DNA from: ENR-C20 sp942493145
GTDB lineage: Bacteria > Bacillota > Clostridia > Acetivibrionales > DTU013
DNA: 64,000 nt
Direction of reading: 5' to 3'
NCBI GenBank assembly: GCA_942493145.1
Contig: OW818679.1
Span: forward strand, 4,030,001 to 4,094,000
In this document: piece by piece, positions 34,261 to 43,794 of the stretch
Position numbering within the stretch: position 1 is the stretch's first letter
How the letters are laid out: each line of letters starts with the position of its first letter
The notes under the pieces: generated by a model
Told to the model about the DNA's origin: nothing
Database searches by the model: none
Seen by the model: only the letters and a program-made list of their open reading frames with translations
Position numbers and translations under genes: made by a program

Positions 34261-36603
34261 CTATCTGAACATACCGCCCCACTCAACCACTGTAAATCCA
34301 TCCCTGCTTATTCGCTCCACCTGCTGTGGTATGAGGAGGGGTTCTTCATCTCCCGATATGAAATAGAACCATATCCTGAAAATGCTGTCCGGCATTGAAT
34401 CGATTTTCACCGGCATAGCCCTGTCAATCAGTGCTGTCTCCTGGGGATAAACCAAATATTGTTTATCCGGATCAAGCTTTTCGCTCCAGAATTCAATGAA
34501 ATCGCGCTTCTCTCTTTCATTGAAACCGTATAGATCAAGAATATCCTCAAATGCATCCACCCTTCCCTTTACAGGGAGCTTCCATGCCGCAGATCTCTGA
34601 AAATACTTTTCTTCCACATCCGCTTCGTAAAAGAGATATTCGTACTCATCAACAGTTCTTCCTATTTTATCTTCATCATCGGAGACCACCTTGAATATCC
34701 TTCCATCCGGCGTTGCTGTAACATTCCAGCCGTCTGAATAATCGGGAATAGTTGTTGTGAGCTTTTCAGGCTTGCAGAATGTAACCTCTACCTTCTGAGT
34801 CTTTACGGGATAAAGGTATATGTTAGGTTTCAATACAGGTATGGACAGCTTATTCGTATCCGGCAGCGGACGATAGGTTGTTCCTATCTGCGTAAAGCCA
34901 CTGTCCGTCTTGCCATTGAAGCTGTCAGGCGTATTCCCGGTCCAATGCTTGTTTTTATCCGCCGAGGGTTTCGCAGGCTTTCCCGTTACTGGCTTCTTGT
35001 CCTTATCCAGTCCTCCTGCGGTAGCATCCTTCACCTTGGGGTCGAGCTTCTTTATCTTATCCTTGATCGGATTTGTTTTGTCTTTTTCTTTGTCTTTGTC
35101 AGCCTCTGTCTTTTCCTTGTCAGTGATGCCCTTCTTCTTGTCGATTTCTTCCTGGAGTTTCTTTTTTATATCCTCCATGGTCATGTTCGGGTTAGCGTCC
35201 TTCATCTTCTTGACCCATTCCATGAAGCCCTCCATAAGATCAATCTTGCTCTTGTCCAGAGTTGAATCAAGGGTTTCAAGATACTTGCCATATGCCTCGT
35301 TTATATCCCTCATCCTGCCGCTGCGTGTAAACGGGTCGACCAGTTTGTCCAGGATACCCTGGTCTCCGTTCACTATCCTGTCAATAGAACGTCTTGTTTC
35401 GTCATCAAGGACTTTGTTCATGTTCCTATGCCCAAGGTCCATTATTCCATCTGGATCGAAGTCCTGAAACTTGTCTTTAAACCAGTTGTCCTCTGTTTTG
35501 ACCGTTATCTTCTCCCCCTTGGCAAGCTGCACCAGTTGCTCGGGTGAAAGCTTTGGCCAATCTTCCTTCTTGCCATTTTCATAAGCTACATAAAGCTCCT
35601 GAAGCTTGTTGAATTCTGCTTCGGTGAGGGTAAGTCCTGAACTGCCGGGAATCGGTTTGAAGTTTTCGTCGAAAACAGCAAACCTTCCGTCTCCCAGATT
35701 CAATATCTTTAGATCCTTGTCAAACTTCATCAAATCCGTCTTGATTACAGGTCCGAAATCTGAAAGTCCTATCTGATTCAATCCGTCGGTATACTGTGTC
35801 TTAAAGTTGGGATTTATATCACCTTTGTGGACACTTTCCCAAGCTGCCTTCGCAGCAGCATCTCCAAGGCCTGCAGCCTGTCCATACGCATTGAGGATCT
35901 CACCGATAGGCCGCAAAGGAGTATCCTGCATCTTGTCTCCGGCAAAGGTCAGAACCTCTTTGGTGGCGTTAAGGAAGCCAACCAGGTTCTGGGCTGTTTC
36001 AGGCGCTTCAGGGTGGTTCTCCTTGGCCTGCTGGTATGCATTATAGGCATCAAGGGCTTTTTGCGCTGCTTCCACATAACCCTTGGCATGCTCTTCATAG
36101 GCTTCGGAGCCTTTCTCGTACATCTCCGTATACTTTTCCTTGTTTACTATCCAATCGGTCTCAGTCATACCAAGCGTCTTGCGGGCCTGGTTCTCAACTT
36201 GCTGCTGTATTTCATCCTTATGCTCTTCGTAGTATTCCTCGCCCTTTTCCTTTGCCTTTTCAATGGCTTTTTCCTTCAGATCCTCTATCTTTTTTGCTAC
36301 TTCAGCTTCTTTTTCCAGCTGACCCTTGTAGCGGTCTATCTCAGTCTTCTGGTTTACAGCCATCTGCTTTTCGATTGCCGTTACCCTGTCCTGGGGATAA
36401 TATTTCCCTGCATTCCTCATTTTTATGGCGTACTTCATTTCAGCCACAAGCTCCTGGGTTGTCATCTTGGAAGGGTTGTTGAACAGTGGCTTCATATCAT
36501 GGTTGAATCCGTCTCCTGTGGCTGCATACGCCGGCGATGCTGTAAGGAAGCAGACTGATAATGCAAATGCAACCAATGCAATTATTATAAATGACTTTTT
36601 CAT
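34261..36603 (-). CDS. Secreted coiled-coil protein with C-terminal KPNIYLYP domain
   Basis: A 780-residue exported protein (ATG 36603, AGGAGG seven bases upstream). The signal peptide ends near ASPAYA (residue about 27). A highly charged helical region follows (about 65-240, many Lys/Glu), then a mixed domain, a Lys/Asp-rich low-complexity stretch (about 490-570), and a C-terminal domain of about 180 residues beginning KPNIYLYPVKTQ and ending FTVVEWGGMF. I recall this last domain from bacterial surface proteins of unknown function. No LPXTG or SLH is seen. It sits between a TPR gene and the GGDEF-EAL gene. Confidence 0.7.
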   Translation of the reverse strand: MKKSFIIIALVAFALSVCFLTASPAYAATGDGFNHDMKPLFNNPSKMTTQELVAEMKYAIKMRNAGKYYPQDRVTAIEKQMAVNQKTEIDRYKGQLEKEAEVAKKIEDLKEKAIEKAKEKGEEYYEEHKDEIQQQVENQARKTLGMTETDWIVNKEKYTEMYEKGSEAYEEHAKGYVEAAQKALDAYNAYQQAKENHPEAPETAQNLVGFLNATKEVLTFAGDKMQDTPLRPIGEILNAYGQAAGLGDAAAKAAWESVHKGDINPNFKTQYTDGLNQIGLSDFGPVIKTDLMKFDKDLKILNLGDGRFAVFDENFKPIPGSSGLTLTEAEFNKLQELYVAYENGKKEDWPKLSPEQLVQLAKGEKITVKTEDNWFKDKFQDFDPDGIMDLGHRNMNKVLDDETRRSIDRIVNGDQGILDKLVDPFTRSGRMRDINEAYGKYLETLDSTLDKSKIDLMEGFMEWVKKMKDANPNMTMEDIKKKLQEEIDKKKGITDKEKTEADKDKEKDKTNPIKDKIKKLDPKVKDATAGGLDKDKKPVTGKPAKPSADKNKHWTGNTPDSFNGKTDSGFTQIGTTYRPLPDTNKLSIPVLKPNIYLYPVKTQKVEVTFCKPEKLTTTIPDYSDGWNVTATPDGRIFKVVSDDEDKIGRTVDEYEYLFYEADVEEKYFQRSAAWKLPVKGRVDAFEDILDLYGFNEREKRDFIEFWSEKLDPDKQYLVYPQETALIDRAMPVKIDSMPDSIFRIWFYFISGDEEPLLIPQQVERISRDGFTVVEWGGMFR

Positions 36604-36615
36604 CTCCACTCCTCC

Positions 36616-37473
36616 TTACTGAACACCGGAGCCTGATACAGCTCCGTCGGCCTGGTCGGCCTGTTGTGTTTTTGTATAACCGTTATATACCATCATTTCC
36701 TCATCAAAACCCGATGCCATTTCAAGGGCCTTTTTATACTCAGCATCTGCCTCTTCCCAGGAGTGTATGTTTGCATATGCCTGCGCCAGCTTTACCCTTT
36801 TCTCAATTGAATCGGGCTGCCCGTCCACTGCAAGCTTGTAATAGTATATCCCTCTCAAATTGTCATCCAACCCCCAGTAACAGTCTCCCAGGGTCATATA
36901 TGCATCTGCATAATCAGGCTGCAGCTTGATTATATATCGCAACGTATCTATTGCAGTGCTATAGTTTTTCTCCTCATACCATAATATTGCATAATTGTAT
37001 CGCGCATCTAAATCGTACCCGTTTTGATTGAGGATTTCTTCATACCTGCGCTTCGCCTCCTGATTGTTTCCAGCTTCTGCATACAGGGATCCCAACTCAT
37101 ACTTGATGTTCCTGCTGAATTCAGTAAGGTTTGAGCTTTCTTTTTCCAGCCAGGCTGCTGCTTTCTCTGCATTTTCTTTTTCCAGTATCTTTTCAGCTCT
37201 GGCGATCATGGTCTTTTCATCATTAACATCTGTAAGGGTTTCTGCTGAAAAAAGCCCTGCAAGGAAAAGCACTGCGAGTGCAAGAACTGCTAATGACATT
37301 ATCCCTTTGCCAATCATGCCCCCCATTTTGGGGAATAGTTTACCAACCAGGACGTTTATCAGCACAAGGAGAAGGCCGCAGGCTATGAGTAGGGCATGCA
37401 GTCCGGTGTAGCCGTGGATTGCAATATCAGCTCCAGCTCCCAGCAATATAAGTATTCCAAACAATACCATCAT
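36616..37473 (-). CDS. Membrane-anchored TPR protein
   Basis: A 285-residue protein. Two or three hydrophobic segments fill the first 75 residues, followed by a helical linker and about four tetratricopeptide repeats (about 125-265; for example DARYNYAILWYEEKNYSTA and DAYMTLGDCYWGLDDN). The start ATG at 37473 lies one base after the preceding stop and uses GGAGGG located inside the previous gene's last codons. The TPR part likely docks protein partners on one face of the membrane. It is the third gene of the five-gene operon. Confidence 0.75.
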   Translation of the reverse strand: MMVLFGILILLGAGADIAIHGYTGLHALLIACGLLLVLINVLVGKLFPKMGGMIGKGIMSLAVLALAVLFLAGLFSAETLTDVNDEKTMIARAEKILEKENAEKAAAWLEKESSNLTEFSRNIKYELGSLYAEAGNNQEAKRRYEEILNQNGYDLDARYNYAILWYEEKNYSTAIDTLRYIIKLQPDYADAYMTLGDCYWGLDDNLRGIYYYKLAVDGQPDSIEKRVKLAQAYANIHSWEEADAEYKKALEMASGFDEEMMVYNGYTKTQQADQADGAVSGSGVQ

Positions 37474-37474
37474 A

Positions 37475-40060
37475 TTATTGTCCCTCCTTCTGCTTGAGAA
37501 GTGCACTTATCTCCTGGATTTGTATGGTCGAATGTATCGAAACCCCAAAGTGGTCTGTATTATGATCTTCCGCTGGCATATACACAAGGGTCTTCTGGAA
37601 AGCTCCCATTGCCTCTTCGTATCTTTCCGTCTTTTTCATGACATGTGCAAGTGAAAACCATGCAAATGGGTCCTCTGGGAAAATCACCAGAGCCTGCCTG
37701 TACATTTCCTCGGCTTCCGCATAGTACTCAGGCTTGTTCTGTGTGCCGGCCATCTCGAAATACACATTGCCAAGCATGTAATACGGCTTTGAGAATCCAG
37801 GTGCCAGGTAGATTGCATCTTTCAGAAATTTCTCGCCTTGTACGTAATCTGCTGTCTTCCAGAAGTATGCACCATATATGTAATTATAGGCAAACAGGTT
37901 GGTATCCTTGATCATTTCGAGGGCTTCCCCTGCTTTGGCGTCCTGCTGCATCAGATATTCATACTTATAGACATACAGGCTGTAAAAATCATCGTATGTG
38001 GTAAAGATACCGGTTTCGGGTTCCATAGCATCCGAGAATTTTGACAACTGCTCGAGTGAACCGGAATAGTCCCGTTTCAAAAGATCGATGACCGCCTTGC
38101 AGTAAAGTGAGAACCATCTGCCCGGCTCTTTTGCCAATATCCCGTCTATTATTGTTTCCGCCTGTTGTGCCGCCTCGGAATAACTAAAGTCGGTGTTCTT
38201 CCTTAGCAGAGAATATGCGTATTGTTCTGATATATCCGGATTGTCCGGGTACTGTGCATAGGATGACTCCAGCGAAGTCTCCATAACACTCTGGTTGCCT
38301 GCCCTCATTGCTATGCCGGTTGCAAAGTCCTGTGCCCATTGCTCACCGGGAAATTGTTTGAGTATTGTCTGGGAGGCTTTTATAGCTTCTTCATATATCT
38401 TTCCGTCCTGCTTGATTTCCAGATCCGTTAATGCAATCAGGTAGTTGACCGCAAGATTTTCCGGCATTACCTGTTGCAGTTGTTTAAGCTCTGCCATCGC
38501 TTCAGGGTAGAGCTGGTTTTCATAATATGATATGGCAATTGTAGCGAAGTTCTCCATATAGGCAACGTCTCCTGCCACATACTGCTCCGCCAGTTTGCCT
38601 GCGGAGTTCGCCCCAATACCGTCAAGTTGCCGCAATCGGTTGTAGACACCGGCCTTAATCAGTTTATCGGCGATGTCTGCAGATTTGTCTTTCATATTGT
38701 TTGCATTATAAAGCTTCATTAGTTCAAAATATGAATCATACCACTCAGGAGAGAGCCGTATGGCCTGCTCCAGGTATGTGATGCTGGTGGACGGGTTGCT
38801 TTCCCTCTGCCTCATTGCATCGATATAATAAACCAGGCCACTGTTTGGCCAATATGTATATGCATTTGTGATTGCGGCATTGGCCTTCGCACCCAATTCT
38901 GCCTTTGCTTTTTCAGTTACATTTTTATCCTTCACCGCCTGCGCATTGTAAAGATACCCTTCAAAAGCCTGTGAAACTGCAAAAGCTCTCTTGTAACCGG
39001 TTCCGCAAAGATACAGCCTGTCTGCATTCCTGTCTTCCTCAGCCTTTGCGGTAAGGTCTGCACGGTACTCATCGATTTCATTTTCGATTGAGCCGGCTAC
39101 AGGTATAACAGAATATATGGATCCGATTATAAAAAGTGCAAGAAGTATAAGTCCTGGAAGTGGGTTTCCACGCTTGGGAGGCTGCATTGCCTGGTATTGT
39201 GGGGCCTGGTATTGCGGCGTCTCGTATTGCGGTGACTGGTATTGTGGGGCCTGGTATTGCGGCATCTCGTATTGCGGTGACTGGTATTGCGGTTCTTTAA
39301 TTATATCTGCTTTGGTGTTTTTTACATCAATTAGCTTTATGGTAAACAACATTACAAATCCAATAAAACATGCCAGCAGAACATACCGGTAAAACAGTGC
39401 CAATGACGCCGACATTGCCGTACCCTTGAGAAACTCCCAAGCATGGCTGTAAATGATAATTCCCACCGCTATTGATAGAATGATAATTACAATAAGTGCG
39501 AGTAAGAATAGCGGCTTTTTCAAACACAGCTTAAGTGATTTCGCCAGTGCCCTTCCATATCCGTTCATGTCTGTCTTCTCATAAGCCAGCCGCCAGGATA
39601 CATTAAGGAACAAAACAAACAAAAAGGCTGCAACGACCAGTGCGGCTATAGCGCCAAAGAATGCAGGAGTCAAATCCAGCTTGATTATTGGCGGAATTAT
39701 GTATTCCAGTAATTCGATAATGCATATTCCAAAAAGGAAATTAAGCATGGATGCAATGCTTTGATTGTCGGATTTTATGGTTGAGGAACCTTCCGGGGTA
39801 GCTTTTGTAGCTGTAGCAGACGTGTTGTCCCGATTGTTGATAAGTCTTTTTACCGCGAGTTGGAAAAATACAGCGCCCAGGGCAATTCCAATCAGTCGGA
39901 AAAAGATATCCAGAATAAATGGAACGTGCTCCTGCTTGAGAATAATGAACATTGCACCCGCAAAGTCACCCATAAGGACCGACAAAGGAACAAACAGAAC
40001 GAATAAGGCCGCTAAAAGGCTTGTCCTGTTCCCGGTAGCTTGCTTGATTTCAGCAAACAT
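37475..40060 (-). CDS. Large multi-pass membrane TPR protein
   Basis: An 861-residue protein of unknown function. About six hydrophobic segments occupy residues 15-260, followed by a cytoplasmic-looking tandem repeat QYQ(A/S)PQYE-type (about 255-290, DNA repeat at 39192-39296). Another TM lies near 303-322, then a long helical region with about ten degenerate TPRs (about 350-850), ending near DAIYLAPGFSKPYYMLGNVYFE and DPFAWFSLAHVMKK. The topology puts the TPR solenoid across the membrane from the repeat. It overlaps the ribosome site of the next TPR gene, so they are tightly coupled. Confidence 0.72.
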   Translation of the reverse strand: MFAEIKQATGNRTSLLAALFVLFVPLSVLMGDFAGAMFIILKQEHVPFILDIFFRLIGIALGAVFFQLAVKRLINNRDNTSATATKATPEGSSTIKSDNQSIASMLNFLFGICIIELLEYIIPPIIKLDLTPAFFGAIAALVVAAFLFVLFLNVSWRLAYEKTDMNGYGRALAKSLKLCLKKPLFLLALIVIIILSIAVGIIIYSHAWEFLKGTAMSASLALFYRYVLLACFIGFVMLFTIKLIDVKNTKADIIKEPQYQSPQYEMPQYQAPQYQSPQYETPQYQAPQYQAMQPPKRGNPLPGLILLALFIIGSIYSVIPVAGSIENEIDEYRADLTAKAEEDRNADRLYLCGTGYKRAFAVSQAFEGYLYNAQAVKDKNVTEKAKAELGAKANAAITNAYTYWPNSGLVYYIDAMRQRESNPSTSITYLEQAIRLSPEWYDSYFELMKLYNANNMKDKSADIADKLIKAGVYNRLRQLDGIGANSAGKLAEQYVAGDVAYMENFATIAISYYENQLYPEAMAELKQLQQVMPENLAVNYLIALTDLEIKQDGKIYEEAIKASQTILKQFPGEQWAQDFATGIAMRAGNQSVMETSLESSYAQYPDNPDISEQYAYSLLRKNTDFSYSEAAQQAETIIDGILAKEPGRWFSLYCKAVIDLLKRDYSGSLEQLSKFSDAMEPETGIFTTYDDFYSLYVYKYEYLMQQDAKAGEALEMIKDTNLFAYNYIYGAYFWKTADYVQGEKFLKDAIYLAPGFSKPYYMLGNVYFEMAGTQNKPEYYAEAEEMYRQALVIFPEDPFAWFSLAHVMKKTERYEEAMGAFQKTLVYMPAEDHNTDHFGVSIHSTIQIQEISALLKQKEGQ
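39192..39296 (-). repeat. 15-bp coding tandem repeat with 45-bp higher order
   Basis: Seven 15-bp units, each encoding a five-residue variant of QYQ(A/S/E)P. A 45-bp triplet of units occurs twice (39192-39236 and 39237-39281) with one or two base changes, then one more unit. It is in frame, so copy-number change would lengthen or shorten the linker without breaking the gene. Confidence 0.85.
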
Positions 40061-40063
40061 TTC

Positions 40064-40324
40064 TCATCCCCCCAATTGTATCTCTAATTTATCAAACCAA
40101 ACCTTATCTATAAATTGTTCACGTGGAAAAAATGTCCTTTTGAAAATGCCAAGTTCTCTTGTATTCTTCTTCAGCCATAAAGGCACAGGGATATCAAGAC
40201 CGGCACAAAGATCGACAAGGCACTTTTCAAGCCTGTCGTGGAAAGGCTGTTTTGAGTCGTACTCAGCCACTTCTGCTTCCCTTATGAGTTTACCATCCAA
40301 ATAAAGCTTACCGTTAAGTGTCAA
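40064..40324 (-). CDS. Small conserved clostridial protein, function unknown
   Basis: An 86-residue soluble protein starting at TTG 40324, with AAGGAG six bases upstream. Features are a charged N-terminal half and the pattern IPVPLWLKKNTREL...FF..EQFID..WFDKLEIQ, which I recall from small hypothetical proteins of clostridia. No known motif. It is the first gene of the five-gene TPR/GGDEF operon, with its stop three bases before the next ATG. A role in that system is inferred from position only. Confidence 0.68.
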   Translation of the reverse strand: MTLNGKLYLDGKLIREAEVAEYDSKQPFHDRLEKCLVDLCAGLDIPVPLWLKKNTRELGIFKRTFFPREQFIDKVWFDKLEIQLGG

Positions 40325-40432
40325 ATAATTCTCCTTCTCTTAAGTGCAAGTTAATACTTCTAATTATACTATCAGTACTGTACCAATTCAACAAACCCCT
40401 ACACAAGTTTGCCACAAATTCCTTATGATAAC

Positions 40433-40460
40433 AAAAAAAGCATAAGTCTGGCTCATGCTT
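40433..40460 (-). terminator. Terminator of the ilv-leu-cim operon
   Basis: On the minus strand AAGCATGAG...CTTATGCTT is followed by a run of T (plus-strand A 40433-40439), about 30 bases after the cimA stop. The stem has one internal mismatch. Confidence 0.7.
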
Positions 40461-40492
40461 TATATGTCTTATTCCCTTATCATTTGTCCCAG

Positions 40493-42067
40493 TCAGGTCA
40501 TATTTCCGTCCATACCAAGCTTGTATTCTATGGAATCTACAAGTGCAAGCCAGCTGGCTTCAATTATGTCGGTGGATACGCCTATGGTCGTCCATATCTC
40601 CCTGCCGTCAGTGCTTTCAATAAGCACTCTTACCTTTGCAGCAGTTGCTGAGGTCGAATCCAGTACCCTAACCTTATAGTCGGTCAGCTTCATTTCATCA
40701 ATAGACGGATAGAAACGTACAAGGACTTTCCTTAGGGCATTATCAAGGGCATTTACAGGACCGTCACCTTCTGCAGCGGTGATTTCCTCCTGTTCGCCGA
40801 CTTTTACCTTGATCATGGCAGATGAATTCAAATTATTGTTGAATGAAGGTTCATTGACCATAACCTTGAATTCCCTTAATTCGAAAAATGTCTTGTGTTT
40901 GCCGAGAACTTTTCTTATCACTAATTCGAAGGAGCTCTCCGCGCCTTCGTACTGGTAGCCTTCCAGTTCCATTTCCTTGAGTTTTTTAAGTATCATTCCA
41001 GCTTCCGCAGAGCCCTTTGAAATTGATGGTTCCACCTTGTTTATGAGATAAAGTACAGCGCTCCTCCCTGCAACCTCAGACATCAGAAAAACTCTCTCAT
41101 TTCCGACTTTTTCAGGATTGAAGAGTTCATAGGCCTCTGAGTTCTTGCTTACGGCATCTGCATGCATTCCTGCCTTATGGGCAAACGCCGTCTTTCCTAC
41201 AAAAGGCGCCCTCTCATCATGTATTATATTTGCGAGCTCGCTGAAATATCTTGCTATCGTAGTCAGCTCCGACAGACCGTCTTCTTTGATGCAGCTGTAG
41301 CCGAGCATCAGCTGCAACGTCGGTATGATGGAGCACAGGTTTGCGTTGCCGGATCTTTCCCCTAATCCATTCATTGTACCCTGCACCTGAACTGCACCGG
41401 CCTGGACTGCTGAAACCGAGCATGCCACAGCCATTCCGATGTCATTATGGCTGTGGATGCCTATGGGCAGGTTGAATTGCTTTGTTATCTCTTTTGTGAT
41501 GTCATATACATCCGACGGGAGGAAACCTCCTTTTGTATCGCAAAGGCACAAGCTGTCTGCTCCCGCATCCGCCGCCGCCAGAAGTGTTTTCACCGCATAG
41601 TCCGGATTTGCCCTGTAGCCGTCAAAGAAATGCTCTGCATCGTATACGACTACTTTTCCTCTATCCTTGAAAAACTTTACAGTATCATAAATCATTCTAA
41701 TGTTTTCTTCAAGTGTAGTCTTCAGGATGTCTGTCACCTGAAAGTCCCATGACTTTCCAAATACAGCCACATCGTCAGTCTCAGCCGTCAGCAGCGATAC
41801 TACGCTTTCGTCCTCTTCAACGGAGATGTTGCATCTGCGCGTGCTTCCAAAGGCAATCAGTTTTGCGTTTTGAAAGCGAATATTTTTAGCCCTTTTGAAA
41901 AACTCCAGATCCTTGGGATTGGAGCCCGGATTTCCGGCTTCAATATATGAAACCCCCATCCGGTCAAGCTTCTCTACTATTTTAAGCTTGTCTTCTATTG
42001 TATATGAAATACCTAGAGCCTGTGCTCCATCTCTTAGCGTGGAATCATAAATGAAAACCTTTTTCAT
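40493..42067 (-). CDS. cimA: (R)-citramalate synthase
   Basis: Condenses pyruvate with acetyl-CoA to citramalate, the threonine-independent entry to isoleucine. The 524-residue protein has the HMGL-like catalytic domain with DSTLRDGAQA (residues 8-17), the metal-binding HSHNDIGMA (near 203) and NGLGERSGN (near 237), and a C-terminal LeuA-type allosteric domain (about 390-515). AQALGIS rather than the EQTPGV of LeuA marks the citramalate branch. It is last in the T-box-controlled operon, four bases after leuA. Homocitrate synthase is the alternative, less likely in this operon. Confidence 0.9.
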   Translation of the reverse strand: MKKVFIYDSTLRDGAQALGISYTIEDKLKIVEKLDRMGVSYIEAGNPGSNPKDLEFFKRAKNIRFQNAKLIAFGSTRRCNISVEEDESVVSLLTAETDDVAVFGKSWDFQVTDILKTTLEENIRMIYDTVKFFKDRGKVVVYDAEHFFDGYRANPDYAVKTLLAAADAGADSLCLCDTKGGFLPSDVYDITKEITKQFNLPIGIHSHNDIGMAVACSVSAVQAGAVQVQGTMNGLGERSGNANLCSIIPTLQLMLGYSCIKEDGLSELTTIARYFSELANIIHDERAPFVGKTAFAHKAGMHADAVSKNSEAYELFNPEKVGNERVFLMSEVAGRSAVLYLINKVEPSISKGSAEAGMILKKLKEMELEGYQYEGAESSFELVIRKVLGKHKTFFELREFKVMVNEPSFNNNLNSSAMIKVKVGEQEEITAAEGDGPVNALDNALRKVLVRFYPSIDEMKLTDYKVRVLDSTSATAAKVRVLIESTDGREIWTTIGVSTDIIEASWLALVDSIEYKLGMDGNMT

Positions 42068-42070
42068 GGC

Positions 42071-43672
42071 TCAAACCCCCCTGGTTTCCTTTTCAAGCAC
42101 CACTCCGTTATCATTACCGTTACCATTGTTGTTGCCATTCGTTCCATTCGCAGCATTCTTTTCCATATCGCTGAAGACCCTGTTGATTGCATTAAGATAT
42201 GCCTTCACACTAGCCTCAATAATATCTGTACTTACGCCTCTCCCGACATATATCCGGCCATCCTTGGCAACACGTACCGTAGCTTCACCCTGGGCATCCG
42301 CACCTTCAGTGACACCCTTAAGGCTGTAATCCTGGAGATCAAGGCTGAACCCAACTGTCCGTTCGATGGCATTAAACGCTGCGTTTACAGGTCCGTCACC
42401 GGTTGCAGCTTCGGTAATAGGCTCTCCATCCTTTTTCAAGCTGACTGTTGCTGTAGCTATGACCTTGTTACCGCTGTTGATCTGGAAGGTATCCAGAACA
42501 TATACTTCCTTGACCTCTGAAACCATCTCTTCAACCAGCACCTCAATGTCCCTGTCCAGAACGGTCTTTTTCTTGTCCGCCAGGTTCTTGAACTGTTCAA
42601 AGGCCTTTGCGATATCAGATGGCAAGAGGTTATAACCCATTTCCTTCAGTCTTTCTTCAAAAGCATGTTTTCCTGAAAGCTTTCCGAGCACCATCCGGTT
42701 ATGGGTGAGACCGATGGATTCCGGCGTCATGATCTCGTACGTTGTCTTTTCTTCAAGAACTCCGTGCTGGTGTATTCCTGATTCGTGTGCAAAAGCATTG
42801 GCGCCTACTATCGCCTTGTTGGGCTGTACTACTATGCCCGAAAGTCCGCTTACCATTTTACTTGCTCTGTATATCTGCCTTGTATCTATATTATGAACAT
42901 AACCCTTATAAAAATCCTTCCTGGTTTCAAGCCCCATTACCAGCTCTTCAAGGGAGGCATTACCAGCCCTCTCTCCCAGGCCGTTAATAGTGCATTCCAG
43001 CTGTGTCGCCCCGTTGACCAGCGCTTCAAGTGTGTTTGCAACCGCCAGTCCAAGGTCATTGTGGCAATGGACGCTGATATCCGCCTTGTGGATATTGGGA
43101 ACGTTTTCGCTGATCCCTTTTATGAAAAGGCCATACTCCTGCGGTGTGGCGTAGCCAACCGTGTCTGGTATGTTCAGGACTGTAGCGCCGGCATTTATGA
43201 CACCTTCCAGCACCCTGTACAGGAATTCAGGCCGGGATCTGCTGGCATCCTCCGCTGAAAACTCCAGGTCACTGCAATATTTCTTCGCATATTTCACCAT
43301 AGCTATAGCACGCTGCAGCACTTCCTCTTCAGTCATCTTCAGCTTGTATTTCATGTGTATGTCAGATGTGGCGATAAAGGTGTGGATACGCGGATTTTCA
43401 GCCTTACATACAGCTTCCCAGGCCCTGTCGATGTCCGCTTCAGATGTTCTGCACAAGCTTGCTATTGTTGCACCCTTTACGTTCTCCGCTACCGTCTTTA
43501 CTGCAAGAAAGTCGCCAGGCGATGCAATCGCAAATCCTGCCTCTATTACATCAACACCCATCTTGGCCAACTGTCTTGCTATCTCAAGCTTTTCCTGTAT
43601 ATTCAGATTGACTCCCGGGGTTTGCTCTCCGTCTCTCAATGTCGTATCAAAAAACTTTATACGTTTTGGCAA
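42071..43672 (-). CDS. leuA: 2-isopropylmalate synthase
   Basis: First committed step of leucine synthesis: acetyl-CoA plus 2-oxoisovalerate. Catalytic domain with DTTLRDGEQTPGV near the N-terminus, HCHNDLGLA (near 203), NGLGERAGN (near 234), and a C-terminal regulatory domain for leucine feedback (about 390-510). I prefer the TTG at 43672 (MPKRIKFFD, 533 residues), with AAGGAG eight bases upstream. The GTG at 43681 abuts that site too closely. The C-terminal tail is Asn/Gly-rich (residues about 512-525). Confidence 0.92.
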   Translation of the reverse strand: MPKRIKFFDTTLRDGEQTPGVNLNIQEKLEIARQLAKMGVDVIEAGFAIASPGDFLAVKTVAENVKGATIASLCRTSEADIDRAWEAVCKAENPRIHTFIATSDIHMKYKLKMTEEEVLQRAIAMVKYAKKYCSDLEFSAEDASRSRPEFLYRVLEGVINAGATVLNIPDTVGYATPQEYGLFIKGISENVPNIHKADISVHCHNDLGLAVANTLEALVNGATQLECTINGLGERAGNASLEELVMGLETRKDFYKGYVHNIDTRQIYRASKMVSGLSGIVVQPNKAIVGANAFAHESGIHQHGVLEEKTTYEIMTPESIGLTHNRMVLGKLSGKHAFEERLKEMGYNLLPSDIAKAFEQFKNLADKKKTVLDRDIEVLVEEMVSEVKEVYVLDTFQINSGNKVIATATVSLKKDGEPITEAATGDGPVNAAFNAIERTVGFSLDLQDYSLKGVTEGADAQGEATVRVAKDGRIYVGRGVSTDIIEASVKAYLNAINRVFSDMEKNAANGTNGNNNGNGNDNGVVLEKETRGV

Positions 43673-43716
43673 TGCTCTCACTCCTTCTTTCCCTGATTGA
43701 TCTCTTATTCATAAAT

Positions 43717-43776
43717 CCACAGCCTGTCGCCGTAGCCGGCTGTGGTATAGCAGCGGGTCAGGGGGCATCAGCCCCC
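43717..43776 (-). promoter_or_regulatory. Two hairpins in the ilvC-leuA gap
   Basis: GGGGGC-ATCA-GCCCCC (43761-43776) and CCACAGCC (43717-43724) with GGCTGTGG (43738-43745) lie in the 122 bases between ilvC and leuA. Other gaps in the operon are much shorter. No T-run follows, so these look like mRNA processing or stability elements that would set different levels of the upstream and downstream parts. Confidence 0.5.
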
Positions 43777-43794
43777 GCCCTGCTTTATCTATTG

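Noticed and set aside
35200..36400. Lys/Glu-rich secreted protein considered as a phage tape-measure or colicin
   Set aside because: It has a signal peptide and a surface-type C-terminal domain, with no phage, immunity or lysis genes nearby.
35827..36558. 243-codon open frame antisense to the secreted protein gene
   Set aside because: Arises from the Lys/Glu-rich opposite strand, has no motif or start signal, and lies wholly inside a real gene.
39192..39296. Regular short repeats considered as a CRISPR array
   Set aside because: Units are 15 bp, contiguous, in frame and encode a peptide repeat; there are no spacers or cas genes. The same applies to 58539-58685.
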